Source: Flavilitoribacter sp020436695
Lineage (GTDB): Bacteria > Bacteroidota > Bacteroidia > Chitinophagales > Saprospiraceae
Assembly (NCBI GenBank): GCA_041392665.1
Contig: JAWKLQ010000007.1
Coordinates: 124,001-188,000, forward strand
Direction: 5' to 3'
DNA: 64,000 nucleotides
Both the position numbers and the translations under genes were made by a program. Shown piece after piece: positions 29,330 to 38,854 of this stretch; the stretch's first letter is position 1; every line of letters begins with the position of its first letter. The notes under the pieces are model-generated. The model saw nothing but the letters and a program-made list of their open reading frames with translations. It was not told the origin of the DNA and did no database searches.

Positions 29330-30259
29330 ATGATCAATAAGAAGCATCTTTTTCTAGTCTTGTTTTGCATACTTTCCGGTATACTATTCTCACAGAAATA
29401 TCCAACCGGCAACTATGAAGATCCACAGCAGTACCTGGAACAGTTCCGCAAGGTCTACATCCAGGCCATGCAGCAGGAAGATCCGGCCATCCTCATGGCT
29501 TATTATGCCGAAAATGTCCGCTTGATGCCGGAATTTCAAAAAACCATCCTGGGAAAAGAGCAGGTGCTGCTTTATCACCAGGCTTTCTTTGACCGTTTTG
29601 ACGTGAAACAGTATTCCCGCCGGATCACGGAAGTGCTGGACCTCGGAGAGCAGGTGGCCGAAACCGGTAGTTTTCTTATTACCATCATCCCCGGCAGTAC
29701 TAGCGAGCCGCAAACCGTGGAAGGTAAGTATATCAACATTTGGGAGAAAAACGACCGGGACCTCAGCCTGATCACCGAGACCTGGAATTACAACGAGGCG
29801 CTGCCATTTGAAGAGCAGCTACGGTTTACCTCCCTCCCGCAGGTGAATATCGCCCTCCAGGCGCATCACCCCATCGACGATCCGGTCAGCTTCGAACTGG
29901 CGGCCCTGAACCGGCTCATGGAAGCCACTATCAAACAGCACGATGCCGGGATCTGGTCGCAATTCTACGCTGATGAAGGCAGCTTTTTATATAGTCGCAA
30001 CCCCATGTACTCCGGTAAAACCGAATTGGAACAATTTCTGGTGCAACACGCTGCGGAGATACCCATATTCGAACAACTGGACATCCGCAACGATCGCATC
30101 GATGATCTGGGCGATTATGTCATTGAGTATGCCAGTCATATCGCCATTATCCGGAACGGCAATTTCTCGGGTGTATTTACGGGTAAGGATCTGCGGATCT
30201 GGCGAAGGGAGCCGAATGGATCATTGAAAATTTTCCGACATATTGCGATGTATGACTAA
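29330..30259 (+). CDS. Secreted tandem SnoaL/NTF2-like protein, paralogue of upstream gene
   Basis: 309 residues. Signal peptide MINKKHLFLVLFCILSGILFSQ without a lipobox cysteine, so soluble where its neighbour is lipid-anchored. Two SnoaL-like units: YYAENVRLMPEFQKTILGKEQVLLYHQAFF, and FYADEGSFLYSRNPMYSGKTELEQFLVQH, ending in GKDLRIWRREPNGSLKIFRHIAMYD. The same ending style in the upstream gene (RLWKEQEDGALKIFRAIS) shows they arose by duplication. They are likely co-expressed (11-bp gap). Confidence 0.75.
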   Translation: MINKKHLFLVLFCILSGILFSQKYPTGNYEDPQQYLEQFRKVYIQAMQQEDPAILMAYYAENVRLMPEFQKTILGKEQVLLYHQAFFDRFDVKQYSRRITEVLDLGEQVAETGSFLITIIPGSTSEPQTVEGKYINIWEKNDRDLSLITETWNYNEALPFEEQLRFTSLPQVNIALQAHHPIDDPVSFELAALNRLMEATIKQHDAGIWSQFYADEGSFLYSRNPMYSGKTELEQFLVQHAAEIPIFEQLDIRNDRIDDLGDYVIEYASHIAIIRNGNFSGVFTGKDLRIWRREPNGSLKIFRHIAMYD

Positions 30260-30273
30260 GTCGTCCTTCCATC

Positions 30274-30358
30274 AGTCTGTAAGTCGTAAGTCGGTTGTAT
30301 TTTAGCCCTGAGTTAAATGGAACAGACTTACGACTTATTGTCTAACGGACTTACGACT
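30274..30358. repeat. Intergenic GACTTACGACT repeats, both orientations
   Basis: AGTCGTAAGTC-type copies around 30282-30292 face direct copies of GACTTACGACT at 30325-30335 and 30348-30358. The two orientations could pair into a hairpin just after the second SnoaL-like gene. The last copy ends 13 bp before the GTG start of the kinase gene. Confidence 0.65.
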
Positions 30359-30371
30359 AAACAAAACTCCC

Positions 30372-31526
30372 GTGTTAACACAACTCTTGCGAAGCAGTAA
30401 TTTTTCCTGGCTGTACCGGTACAAACTGTATCATATCCCCTTCTGGGTTGCCTATCACTACGCCTGGTGGGCAGTAACGGTGGGTAGCGCCTGGGAAGCC
30501 GCTCATAACATTCTCTTTTCGCCCTACACCATCAAATTTTCCTTCTACGTCACCTTCCAGGCTATCGGGGTATATTTCAACCTGTACTTCCTGATTCCCC
30601 GTTTTCTGGAAAAAGGGCGGTATGCTGTCTACATCAGTTGGTTGCTGCTCACTATTATCTGCACGGCGGCCTGTATTGCCGGCGGTTATTACGTCAATGC
30701 GTGGTGGTCTGAATTGAGCTTTCAGGAGCTTTTTGGAATGGAACCGGATCAGTATCTGTACTTCTTCAAGAACAATGCGCTACCTTCTACCGCAGCAAGT
30801 ATGACGCTGGCCATGAGTATCAAACTGACTAAGAACTGGATCCAATCCCGGCAACGGGAACAGTTGCTGGAGAAGGAAAAGCTGGAAACGGAACTAAAGT
30901 TCCTACGATCACAGTTCCATCCTCATTTTCTGTTCAATACCATCAATTCCATCTTTGTATTGATCCATAAAAATCCGGATATGGCGTCGGAAGCGCTGGC
31001 CAAATTTTCCGATCTACTGCGTTATCAGCTTTACGAATGCAACGAAGCCGAGATCTCGCTCCGACAAGAACTGACCTATCTGGAAAATTTTATTGAACTG
31101 GAAAAACTGCGGCACGACAATGAAGACCTGGAGGTGCAGGTGCAACTTGAAATCCCACCTTCCAATGAACTGACTATCGTTCCCTTCGTATTGATCTCCT
31201 TCATCGAGAATGCCTTCAAGCACGTATCTCAATCCAAAGCCCAACCGAACTGGATCAAAATAAAGCTCTGGTTGGAAGGGCTGCAACTACATGCTTCCAT
31301 CTCAAACAGCATAGCCCCAAATACTCAACGCATCCCGGAGGAACATACGGATCACGGGCTGGGACTACAGCAGGTACGGCGCCGGCTAAACCTGCTCTAT
31401 CAGGAAACACATGAGCTTCACATCCGGCAGTCGGTATTCGCCTTTCAGGTAGATCTGCAATTACGGTTACATGAAGCTCCGTTAACATCAAGCCCGGCCC
31501 TCGCGGCCGATCTCATCACCCGCTAA
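30372..31526 (+). CDS. LytS/YehU-type sensor histidine kinase
   Basis: 384 residues from a GTG start; no other good start precedes the membrane part. Four TMs lie in the first ~155 residues. The His_kinase domain has QFHPHFLFNTINSI (phospho-acceptor His ~185), an N-box FIENAFKH (~277-284) and a glycine-rich HGLGLQQVRRRL (~327). No separate HisKA dimerisation helix, as usual for the LytS class. The response regulator starts 11 bp later, so the two form a two-component pair. The sensed signal is unknown. Confidence 0.88.
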   Translation: MLTQLLRSSNFSWLYRYKLYHIPFWVAYHYAWWAVTVGSAWEAAHNILFSPYTIKFSFYVTFQAIGVYFNLYFLIPRFLEKGRYAVYISWLLLTIICTAACIAGGYYVNAWWSELSFQELFGMEPDQYLYFFKNNALPSTAASMTLAMSIKLTKNWIQSRQREQLLEKEKLETELKFLRSQFHPHFLFNTINSIFVLIHKNPDMASEALAKFSDLLRYQLYECNEAEISLRQELTYLENFIELEKLRHDNEDLEVQVQLEIPPSNELTIVPFVLISFIENAFKHVSQSKAQPNWIKIKLWLEGLQLHASISNSIAPNTQRIPEEHTDHGLGLQQVRRRLNLLYQETHELHIRQSVFAFQVDLQLRLHEAPLTSSPALAADLITR

Positions 31527-31537
31527 ACTGCAACGAT

Positions 31538-32284
31538 ATGCCCATCAACTGTGTGATCATCGACGACGAACCACTAGCCCGCGAGGGTATCGCCCGCCAC
31601 GTGAGCAAAGTGGATTTTCTACATCTCACCGACACCGGGAGTAACCCGCTGGAACTTACACAACTGCTGGAAAAACACCCCATCGATTTGATCTTTCTGG
31701 ACATCCAGATGCCGCTGATGAACGGTATCGATTTTTTGAAAATGACCCAGAATCCCCCCATGGTGATCATTACCACGGCCTATCCCAGTTTTGCTTTGGA
31801 AAGCTTTCAACTCGATGTGCTGGACTACCTGGTCAAACCCATTACCTTCAACCGATTTTTTAAAGCGGTGACCAAAGCCAGAGATTACTACCAGTTGTTA
31901 AGCCAGTCTAAGCAGGTCGAAAAACACAAGTTACCGACCATCGAACCGGATTACTTTTTTATTAAATGCGACAACAAATATGAAAGGCTCTATTACGATG
32001 ACATCCTGTATATTCAGGGCCTGCAGAATTACATTACCATCCATACCCAACAAGGAAAATTCATCACCCTGCTGAGCCTGAAAGAAGTGGAGGAAAAGTT
32101 GAAAGACCGGGCTTTTCTGCGGGTACACCGCTCCTATATCGTAGCCATACCAAAAGTGGAAGCTATTGACAACAACGAAATGCTTATTGATGCCCACCGC
32201 ATTCCCATCAGTCGCAACTACCGGGAACAGGTGATCGATGAAGTGGTCAATAGCCGGCTTTGGAAAAAATCGTCTCCCTTCTGA
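31538..32284 (+). CDS. LytTR-family response regulator
   Basis: 248 residues. Receiver domain with acidic pair D9/D10, phospho-acceptor Asp55 (FLDIQMP), Thr81 region and Lys101 (LVKP). C-terminal LytTR DNA-binding domain (~145-245) with DILYIQGLQNYITIHTQ, LREVEEKL-like KEVEEKL and the FLRVHRSYIVA motif followed by ISRNYRE. Partner of the upstream kinase. It converges on the single permease gene with 9 bp between stops. Confidence 0.92.
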   Translation: MPINCVIIDDEPLAREGIARHVSKVDFLHLTDTGSNPLELTQLLEKHPIDLIFLDIQMPLMNGIDFLKMTQNPPMVIITTAYPSFALESFQLDVLDYLVKPITFNRFFKAVTKARDYYQLLSQSKQVEKHKLPTIEPDYFFIKCDNKYERLYYDDILYIQGLQNYITIHTQQGKFITLLSLKEVEEKLKDRAFLRVHRSYIVAIPKVEAIDNNEMLIDAHRIPISRNYREQVIDEVVNSRLWKKSSPF

Positions 32285-32293
32285 CCTCCATTT

Positions 32294-34933
32294 TTATTCT
32301 GACTTCAGTGATTTTACCGGACTGACCAATGCCGCCCTGATCGATTGATAACTGATCGTCAGGAAGGTTACGCCCAGTGCCACGCAAGCGGCGATAATAT
32401 AGACCCACCAGGTAATATCCACCCGGAAAGCAAAACCCTGCAGCCATTGCTCCATTAGGTACCAGGCCAGCGGGGCAGCAATGAGCAATCCGATGGTGAC
32501 CAGCAATAAGAAATCTCTTGACAGCAACCCGACAATACTATTTACCGAAGCGCCTAACACTTTCCTGATCCCGATCTCCTTGGTCCTTTGCAGGGCGATG
32601 AAAGTAATGAGACCGAATAAACCGAGGCAGGAAATGACAATCGCAATAGTGGCAAAAACGTAGACCAGTTTACCAATCATCATTTCACTTTTGTAGAGTT
32701 GGTTATAGGTATCATCCAGAAAATCATATTCCAATGGGTAGCCGGGAAAAAGCTCCGACCAGACCGACTGCAATTGAGTGATCGTGGCCTGGGTTCCTCC
32801 GGCTTTAGTCTTGATCATAACCTTTCTACCTTGCCGGGGTGCCAGGCGGATCAGGAGGGGCTCAATCTCTCTGTGGATCGATTTAAAGTTAAAATCCTTC
32901 ATAATACCAAGTATCCGAAGTCGCTCTCCACTGTTTTTATCCGTGATCATTTTGCCTACGGGGTCTTCCATCTGCATTTGCGTCACACCCGTTTCATTGA
33001 TCACCACGCCGGCCGTATCGGAGACCATGTCTTCCTTAAAAAACCGGCCATCGGCCATTTCAATGTCAAATACATCAGCAAAACTCGCTTCTGTATTCAG
33101 CCGGTAAAAGTAATTGGATTGATCTTCGAGTTTACCTTCCCACTCATAACCTACGTTGATCCAGTTGATGTCAACCGGTGCACTGGTGGAACGCAATACC
33201 TCACTGATCGCAGAACTCTGCAGCAGTTTATCTTTCAAAACATCGTACTGTTCCCCTATCCGGTCATTAATGGGCAGCACCAGCACATTGCTTCGATCCA
33301 GGCCCAGATTTTCGTGCTGGATAAGATTGAGCTGATTGTGTACAGTGATAGTTGAAATGATCAAAATGGAAGATAGCACAAACTGGAAAACGACCAGAGA
33401 CTTACGCAAGGATAAACTCCCCTTTTGCTTAAGCGCGCCGGTCTTCAACACTTTCACCGGCCGGTAAAGAGAGATCACAAAAGCCGGATACAATCCCGCA
33501 ACAAAGGTAAGCGCGACGCCCAGACCAAGGATGGTAAGCCAAAACGCCGGCTGCTGCCAGGGAATAGCTATCGTTTGACCGGTCAGGCCATTTAGCAGCG
33601 GCAAAAGCAGCAGATCAAGTAAGAGTGCTCCCAGGAGCGCCATAAATACCAATAGGCCCGTTTCGGATAGGAACTGAAAAAGTATATTGTTCCGCTGAGC
33701 GCCGACGGCTTTTCGAATGCCTACCTCCCGTGCCCTTTTACTGGACAGAGCCGTACTCAGATTAACGAAATTGATGCAGGCGATCAGGATTAAGAACATA
33801 GCGGCTCCGAAAAAAATACGCATGTATTGGATCTTGCCACCGGAAGCGATACCCTGCTCAAATTTAGTCCACAGATAATTATCTTCAAAGGGGAACAACA
33901 TCATCGCGTCCCCTCCCACTCCATATCCATCGGTATCTTTGTAAATGGGATTCACGTAGCCTTCTACCGCACTTGGAGCTACACCCGGGGCGAGTTTTGC
34001 AAATATCATGGCCCCTTTATTTCCCCAACCCTGAGCCCAGTTCGGATACTGTTCGGCCACCTGTTCGATGTTCAGCAGGAAATCAAATTGCAGGGAGGAA
34101 TTACTACCGATATTACGAAATACGCCGGCTATGGTCTCTTCTCTGTCATCGTTCACCCGCAGCACGGCACCAACACTTTCCGTAAGCCAGTCCTCGCCGA
34201 AAAATTTCTTCGCCAGGTCTTCTGAAATATATATGGTCTCCAACTGCTTTTCACTATTCCCGATACTCCCGGCCAGCAAGGGAAAATCGAAGGTCTCAAA
34301 AACGGACGGACTGCCCCAGGCACCTCTTTCCATATAGGCCTGTTCACCCATTGCCAGTATAAGTTCAATATCGTCCTCAAAATAAACGGGCTTTTCCACC
34401 CCATCGTATTCCTGGAAAAGATGGTACAATGCATATGGCCCGGCGCCCTGCGTAAAGGTCACCTCTCCCTCCGGCGAGAGTCCATTAAAATAGGCGCGAT
34501 AGATGCGATCACCTTCCGGATGAAAATGATCTACATTGGATTCGAAGTGGACCCATAAGAGGATCAGCAGGCTACAGGAGAGACCGAGCGCCAAACCAAA
34601 GCCGTTGATAAAAGTGTACAGTCCGTTCCGGTAAAAATTCCGGAAGGCGACCTTCAGATAATTTTTAAAATAACTATACATGACCGGGTGATTTTTGTAC
34701 GCAATGGAACGTCTGAAGGAAGAAGGGCGGCAAAAAAGAAGGACCTCCTTGATGAACAAGAACTTTGCCTTTCGCAATCCCACCTTTTTTATCCGGTGGT
34801 AAAATGCCTCGTGCAGATCGCCCTGGATCTCATCCAGCAGTTCCGGTGCACAATACCATTGCAGAAAGCGATCGGCCCATTTCGGGGGGCGGACATCTGG
34901 CCTGTCGGGAAATTGACGATCCATATTATCCAT
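32294..34933 (-). CDS. Orphan FtsX/MacB-type permease with prefix domain (single unit)
   Basis: 879 residues. Prefix domain RPPKWADRFLQWYCAPELLDEIQG, then YLKVAFRNFYRNGLYTFINGFGLALGLS with TM1, two MacB-like extracytoplasmic domains and eight TMs. FtsX loops KRAREVGIRKAVGAQ and QRTKEIGIRKVLGAS; ends SPVKSLKSE. It overlaps the end of its PadR gene by 8 bp. Clearly the same family as the six-gene array but distant from both array classes. No ATPase nearby. Confidence 0.87.
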   Translation of the reverse strand: MDNMDRQFPDRPDVRPPKWADRFLQWYCAPELLDEIQGDLHEAFYHRIKKVGLRKAKFLFIKEVLLFCRPSSFRRSIAYKNHPVMYSYFKNYLKVAFRNFYRNGLYTFINGFGLALGLSCSLLILLWVHFESNVDHFHPEGDRIYRAYFNGLSPEGEVTFTQGAGPYALYHLFQEYDGVEKPVYFEDDIELILAMGEQAYMERGAWGSPSVFETFDFPLLAGSIGNSEKQLETIYISEDLAKKFFGEDWLTESVGAVLRVNDDREETIAGVFRNIGSNSSLQFDFLLNIEQVAEQYPNWAQGWGNKGAMIFAKLAPGVAPSAVEGYVNPIYKDTDGYGVGGDAMMLFPFEDNYLWTKFEQGIASGGKIQYMRIFFGAAMFLILIACINFVNLSTALSSKRAREVGIRKAVGAQRNNILFQFLSETGLLVFMALLGALLLDLLLLPLLNGLTGQTIAIPWQQPAFWLTILGLGVALTFVAGLYPAFVISLYRPVKVLKTGALKQKGSLSLRKSLVVFQFVLSSILIISTITVHNQLNLIQHENLGLDRSNVLVLPINDRIGEQYDVLKDKLLQSSAISEVLRSTSAPVDINWINVGYEWEGKLEDQSNYFYRLNTEASFADVFDIEMADGRFFKEDMVSDTAGVVINETGVTQMQMEDPVGKMITDKNSGERLRILGIMKDFNFKSIHREIEPLLIRLAPRQGRKVMIKTKAGGTQATITQLQSVWSELFPGYPLEYDFLDDTYNQLYKSEMMIGKLVYVFATIAIVISCLGLFGLITFIALQRTKEIGIRKVLGASVNSIVGLLSRDFLLLVTIGLLIAAPLAWYLMEQWLQGFAFRVDITWWVYIIAACVALGVTFLTISYQSIRAALVSPVKSLKSE

Positions 34934-35240
34934 TCAGTTTAGGGATCATTGACCACATCTGTAGCCGGGTTTGCCTGATCTCAGCGATCATTTTGTAACC
35001 ATAGGGAGTAGCTTCAAACAGGCGTTTGCGACGTCCTCCCCGCTCCGGGGTAGCTTCTCCCATCTGAGACCTTAGTACGCCTTTCTTTTCCAGGCGCTTG
35101 AGCACCGTATGCACGGCCGGTATCGAAATGCTTTTACCCACCATTCTTTCGTAAGCTTCTGCTATGGAAGTTCCATAAGCCTCTTCTTCAATCATCACGA
35201 TGAGCAAAATACTTTCTTCCAAATGACCTAAACTTTCCAT
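34926..35240 (-). CDS. PadR-family transcriptional regulator of the single permease unit
   Basis: 104 residues. Winged-helix pattern LGHLEESILLIVMIEEEAYGTSIAEAY, AVHTVLKRLEKKGVL, and the wing ERGGRRKRLFEATPYG. Its TAA overlaps the permease start by 8 bp, the same coupling as in the large array. Two copies of a 20-bp box lie just upstream. Confidence 0.9.
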   Translation of the reverse strand: MESLGHLEESILLIVMIEEEAYGTSIAEAYERMVGKSISIPAVHTVLKRLEKKGVLRSQMGEATPERGGRRKRLFEATPYGYKMIAEIRQTRLQMWSMIPKLNG

Positions 35241-35246
35241 TTTACT

Positions 35247-35312
35247 ATATCATTAATATTTGTATAACAAACCTACAAAACATTTCACTAATATCATTAA
35301 CATTTGTATAAA
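35247..35312. promoter_or_regulatory. Two direct operator-like boxes upstream of the second PadR gene
   Basis: ATATCATTAATATTTGTATA at 35247-35266 is repeated as ATATCATTAACATTTGTATA at 35291-35310, one change in 20 bases, spaced 44 bp start to start. The first copy begins 7 bp upstream of the PadR start (minus strand). Unlike the boxes of the large array, so each PadR may have its own site. Confidence 0.55.
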
Positions 35313-35414
35313 TTGAATAAAAAAAATACTTCACCCCTGTAGTTTCCTCATTAACACAGGCAGAATCCCCCGATTTTTACCAAAGAGGTTGAATTTCCAC
35401 CTATCCATCGATAC

Positions 35415-35450
35415 TTGTTTATTATTAAAAATGAAAAATTGTATTTTTAG
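35415..35450 (+). promoter_or_regulatory. Possible Bacteroidota-type promoter for the acyl-CoA ligase gene
   Basis: A TTG at 35415 and TATTTTTAG at 35442 resemble the -33 (TTTG) and -7 (TAnnTTTG) elements, but the 24-bp spacing is longer than the usual 19-21. It would give a leader of about 45 nt. Confidence 0.3.
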
Positions 35451-35499
35451 CGGGATATAGAACATAATTTGGTCCGACCGAAACTATAAATCATACCTA

Positions 35500-37164
35500 A
35501 TGAACGAAGAAAGGCCCTGGCTCAAACACTACCCGAAAGGGGTACCGGCCAATATCGATCCGGATGCATACCCCAACCTGGTGGCTATGCTGGAAGAGAC
35601 TTTTGAGAAATACCGCAAATTGCCGGCCTTTGCCTGCATGGGCAAATCACTGACCTTTGATCAGATCGACAAGATGTCGCGCCAGTTCGGGGCGTATCTG
35701 CATTCGCGCGGCCTCGAACCGGGAGATCGCATCGCGCTGATGATGCCCAACATGCTGCAATATCCGATTGCGCTGTTCGGTGCTTTGCGGGCCGGATTGG
35801 TGGTAGTTAATACCAACCCATTGTATACACCGAGGGAGATGGAGCATCAGTTTACCGATTCCGGCGTAAAAGCCATTGTGATCGCTGAGAATTTTGCCGC
35901 CAACCTGGAAAAGATCATTGGTCATACCGAGATCAAGACGGTTATCCTCACCAGCATCGGAGAGATGCTTGGCGCGATCAAAGGCACAGTAGTCAATTTC
36001 GTGGTGCGGAAGATCAAGAAAATGGTGCCGAAGTTCAACATCGCCAATACCGTCAATTTTTCGGAGGCTTTATCTCAGGGTAAAAAATTCGTGATCAAGG
36101 AATTCCACAACGATCCTGACCGCGTCATCATTCACCAGTACACCGGCGGCACTACCGGCGTAGCCAAGGGAGCCATGCTGACCAACCGCAACCTCGTGGC
36201 CAATATGCAGCAGATCCGCGCCTGGATGATGCCTTACCTAAAGGAAAAGGAAGAGATCGCACTCAGTCCGTTGCCGATGTATCACATTTTCGCCTTTACC
36301 GTCAATGCGCTTGCGCTGATGAGTATCGGTACCATGACGGTACTGATCACCAATCCGCGCGATCTGTCGACGGTGGTCGGAGCGTTCAAAGACTACAAGA
36401 TCACGCTAATGACGGGCATCAACACGCTCTTCAATGCGCTGGTCCATAACGCGGATTTCGCCAAGCAGGATTTCAGCAGTCTGAAGATAACCGTAGGCGG
36501 CGGTATGGCCGTACAACGCCCGGTAGCCGAAAAATGGCAACAGGTCACCGGTTGTGTGCTGAGCGAGGGATACGGGATGACCGAATCCAGCCCGGTAGCC
36601 TCCATCAACCCGCTGGACGGTACCGGCCGCATGGGCACTATCGGCCTGCCGGTATCCAGCACCCTGATCCGGATCGTAGATATCGACACCGGCAGCCCGC
36701 TCCCCATCGGCGGTACCGGCGAGATCCAGATCAAAGGCCCTCAGGTGATGAAGGGTTACTTCAACCGGCCGGATGAAACGGCTAAAACCGTGAAAGATGG
36801 TTGGTTGTGTACCGGTGATATCGGTGTGATGTCGGAAGAGGGTTTCATTCAGATCGTCGATCGCAAAAAAGATATGATCCTGGTTTCCGGCTTCAATGTG
36901 TATCCCAACGAGATAGAAGAAGTAGTGGCTGCGCATCCCAAAGTGCTGGAAGCTGCTGCCATCGGTATTCCCAGCGATAAATCAGGGGAAGTGGTGAAGC
37001 TGTTCGTAGTGAAAAAAGACAAGTCGCTGAAAGAAAAAGAATTGATCGAATATTGTCGGGAAAATCTGACGGGCTATAAAGTACCGAAAGAGATCGAGTT
37101 CCGTACCGAACTGCCCAAGACGAATGTGGGTAAGATCTTGCGGCGGGAGTTGCGGGAAAGTTGA
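35500..37164 (+). CDS. fadD: Long-chain fatty acid-CoA ligase
   Basis: 554 residues, normal for FadD, which activates fatty acids to acyl-CoA through an acyl-AMP intermediate. AMP-binding motif YTGGTTGVAKG (from ~214), YGMTESSP (~358), CTGDIG (Asp ~440), the DRKKDMILVSGFNVYPNEIE hinge region, and the catalytic lysine in NVGKILRREL (~545). Cytoplasmic or peripheral on the inner membrane. Stands alone on the plus strand. The large inverted-repeat element lies between its stop and the converging esterase gene. Confidence 0.9.
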   Translation: MNEERPWLKHYPKGVPANIDPDAYPNLVAMLEETFEKYRKLPAFACMGKSLTFDQIDKMSRQFGAYLHSRGLEPGDRIALMMPNMLQYPIALFGALRAGLVVVNTNPLYTPREMEHQFTDSGVKAIVIAENFAANLEKIIGHTEIKTVILTSIGEMLGAIKGTVVNFVVRKIKKMVPKFNIANTVNFSEALSQGKKFVIKEFHNDPDRVIIHQYTGGTTGVAKGAMLTNRNLVANMQQIRAWMMPYLKEKEEIALSPLPMYHIFAFTVNALALMSIGTMTVLITNPRDLSTVVGAFKDYKITLMTGINTLFNALVHNADFAKQDFSSLKITVGGGMAVQRPVAEKWQQVTGCVLSEGYGMTESSPVASINPLDGTGRMGTIGLPVSSTLIRIVDIDTGSPLPIGGTGEIQIKGPQVMKGYFNRPDETAKTVKDGWLCTGDIGVMSEEGFIQIVDRKKDMILVSGFNVYPNEIEEVVAAHPKVLEAAAIGIPSDKSGEVVKLFVVKKDKSLKEKELIEYCRENLTGYKVPKEIEFRTELPKTNVGKILRRELRES

Positions 37165-37182
37165 GTTGGAGGCCACATAAGT

Positions 37183-37339
37183 CATCCCAGACTTTTAGAC
37201 AGAACTGATGTTTTCAGGTTTGGCAGATTTTAGTATCCGTTTAGCGCATAAAATCTTGCTTAAGACACTTTTTATGTGCTAAACACATACAAATTTGAAA
37301 ATCTGCCAAACCTTGCTATTCTGCTGAAAACCTGGGATG
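37183..37339. repeat. Nested inverted-repeat element between converging genes
   Basis: Outer arms CATCCCAG (37183-37190) and CTGGGATG (37332-37339). Middle arms are a perfect 16-bp pair AGGTTTGGCAGATTTT (37216-37231) and its complement (37298-37313). Inner arms GTTTAGCGCATAAA (37239-37252) and TTTATGTGCTAAAC (37271-37284) have one G-T pair. The whole 157 bp can fold into one long three-part hairpin. Non-coding. Confidence 0.75.
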
Positions 37340-37370
37340 ATCTATATCGTTTCCAGATCTCCTTATTACC

Positions 37371-38828
37371 TCACTCCATCCGCTTCGCCTCCATTCCCTG
37401 ACCGCGCTGGTAGACCGTAATGCTTTCTGCATGAGCTTTTCCGGCTTCCAGATGAAATTCAACCTGGACATCATCTTCCTTGATATAGAATTTCTTCTCG
37501 GATGTAGGATACAGCTTCACTTTATTCCCACCGTTCGGTGCCCCCCACAGTTGTCCGTCTTCAAGGGTGATACTAACCCACATGTCTGGATTAACGGAAT
37601 ACTTCCCGGTATAGGCCTGTAAGATATTCTCGCTGATCGCTACCTCTTCCGGTTTATAGGTGATGCCCATTTCAGCCAGCATTTTTACCGCATTATCATT
37701 AGCCGGATTCATTTCCAGCGATTTTCGATACAATTTTTCTGCTTTCTCTTTGTCTCCTTTCTCCTTGTAAGCTTCCGCCAGGCTGTCGTATACATTGAAA
37801 GATTTAGGATAGTCCTCCACATTTTTCTGGAATACCGTGATGGCTTCATCTATGCGGCTTTCCGCCAGTAATTGATAACCAATCTGATTGATCAGGTTTT
37901 CGGGCGCCTTAGCGTCTTTCACCCCGAATTTTTCCTCCATCCGCTTATAGTAGGCGGCGATGGCCTCCAAACCACCATTGTTGAATACGGCCATCGGGTC
38001 TTTAATGTCCTTATAATCCTTAAAAATGGTTTCGAGGCCATAGTAGGTACTGCGATGTGGAATAGAGCCGTGATCTTCTTCATCCATCAGTCGGAATTCC
38101 CAGCTCATGTTGGGTGCGCTTTCCTCCAGAACCGCCGAAAGCTTCCAGGCACCACCCAGCATCGTACCACCTTCATTGGCCATGGTCATATACAGATTGG
38201 CGTCGTATTCGGGATTTGCCTTCAAATAGGTTTCCGCCTGATCGACCAGCGTCTGCTCATCCCACCACAAGCTCGGACTAATGGCCAGATAAGCATCAAA
38301 CATTTCTGGCCGGTGCACCATAGTGTGAACGGCAAAGAGACCTCCGAAGGAATGACCGATCAGCACTTTGTAGGGTGCCGTACGGTAATCTTTCTCGATC
38401 TGCGGCATCAGTTCATCACTAATGAAGCGCAGCATATTATCTGCACCGCCGGCAGTCGGAAATTGATCTTTATTCCCTTTTAGGATCGGCGGAGTGAGAT
38501 CGCGTGTACGATCCGTGGTATTGGGAATGGCTACCACGATCATTTCCGGAATGCGGCCCGAGCGGGAAAGGAATTTAACTGTACCGGTAGTGTGATGAAA
38601 ATGTCCGTCTCCATCCAATACGTACAGTACCGGGTAGGGCCGCTCGGACGTTTCATAATCGTCGGGTAAACCCACCAAATAAGGTCGGTCTTCGTCCAAT
38701 ACATCAGAATGTAATGTGAACTTTTGTCCGATGGTAATTGGTTCTCCTTCCGGCTGGGCTGAAGCAAACGTCCAGAAAAGAGTTGCGCAAAATAACAGGC
38801 ATAAGGGCCTGACAGGGTTCCAGTTCAT
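37371..38828 (-). CDS. Secreted IroE/esterase-D-like alpha/beta hydrolase with TPR segment
   Basis: 485 residues. Signal peptide MNWNPVRPLCLLFCATLFWTFASAQ. Esterase domain to ~290 with ERPYPVLYVLDGDGHF, the nucleophile elbow GHSFGG (Ser ~160), and a conserved SPSLWWDEQ motif of the siderophore/feruloyl-esterase-like family. A TPR-like segment follows (~330-370, SLAEAYKEKGDKEKAEKLYRKSLEMNP), then a C-terminal beta domain. A periplasmic hydrolase; substrate unknown. Separated from the upstream BNR gene by a strong hairpin. Confidence 0.8.
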   Translation of the reverse strand: MNWNPVRPLCLLFCATLFWTFASAQPEGEPITIGQKFTLHSDVLDEDRPYLVGLPDDYETSERPYPVLYVLDGDGHFHHTTGTVKFLSRSGRIPEMIVVAIPNTTDRTRDLTPPILKGNKDQFPTAGGADNMLRFISDELMPQIEKDYRTAPYKVLIGHSFGGLFAVHTMVHRPEMFDAYLAISPSLWWDEQTLVDQAETYLKANPEYDANLYMTMANEGGTMLGGAWKLSAVLEESAPNMSWEFRLMDEEDHGSIPHRSTYYGLETIFKDYKDIKDPMAVFNNGGLEAIAAYYKRMEEKFGVKDAKAPENLINQIGYQLLAESRIDEAITVFQKNVEDYPKSFNVYDSLAEAYKEKGDKEKAEKLYRKSLEMNPANDNAVKMLAEMGITYKPEEVAISENILQAYTGKYSVNPDMWVSITLEDGQLWGAPNGGNKVKLYPTSEKKFYIKEDDVQVEFHLEAGKAHAESITVYQRGQGMEAKRME

Positions 38829-38854
38829 TTTCAGGTGATTTTGTTAAAAATAAT

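Noticed and set aside
32699..33355. 218-residue plus-strand frame within the single permease gene
   Set aside because: Overlaps fully with the well-supported permease and shows no recognisable domain.
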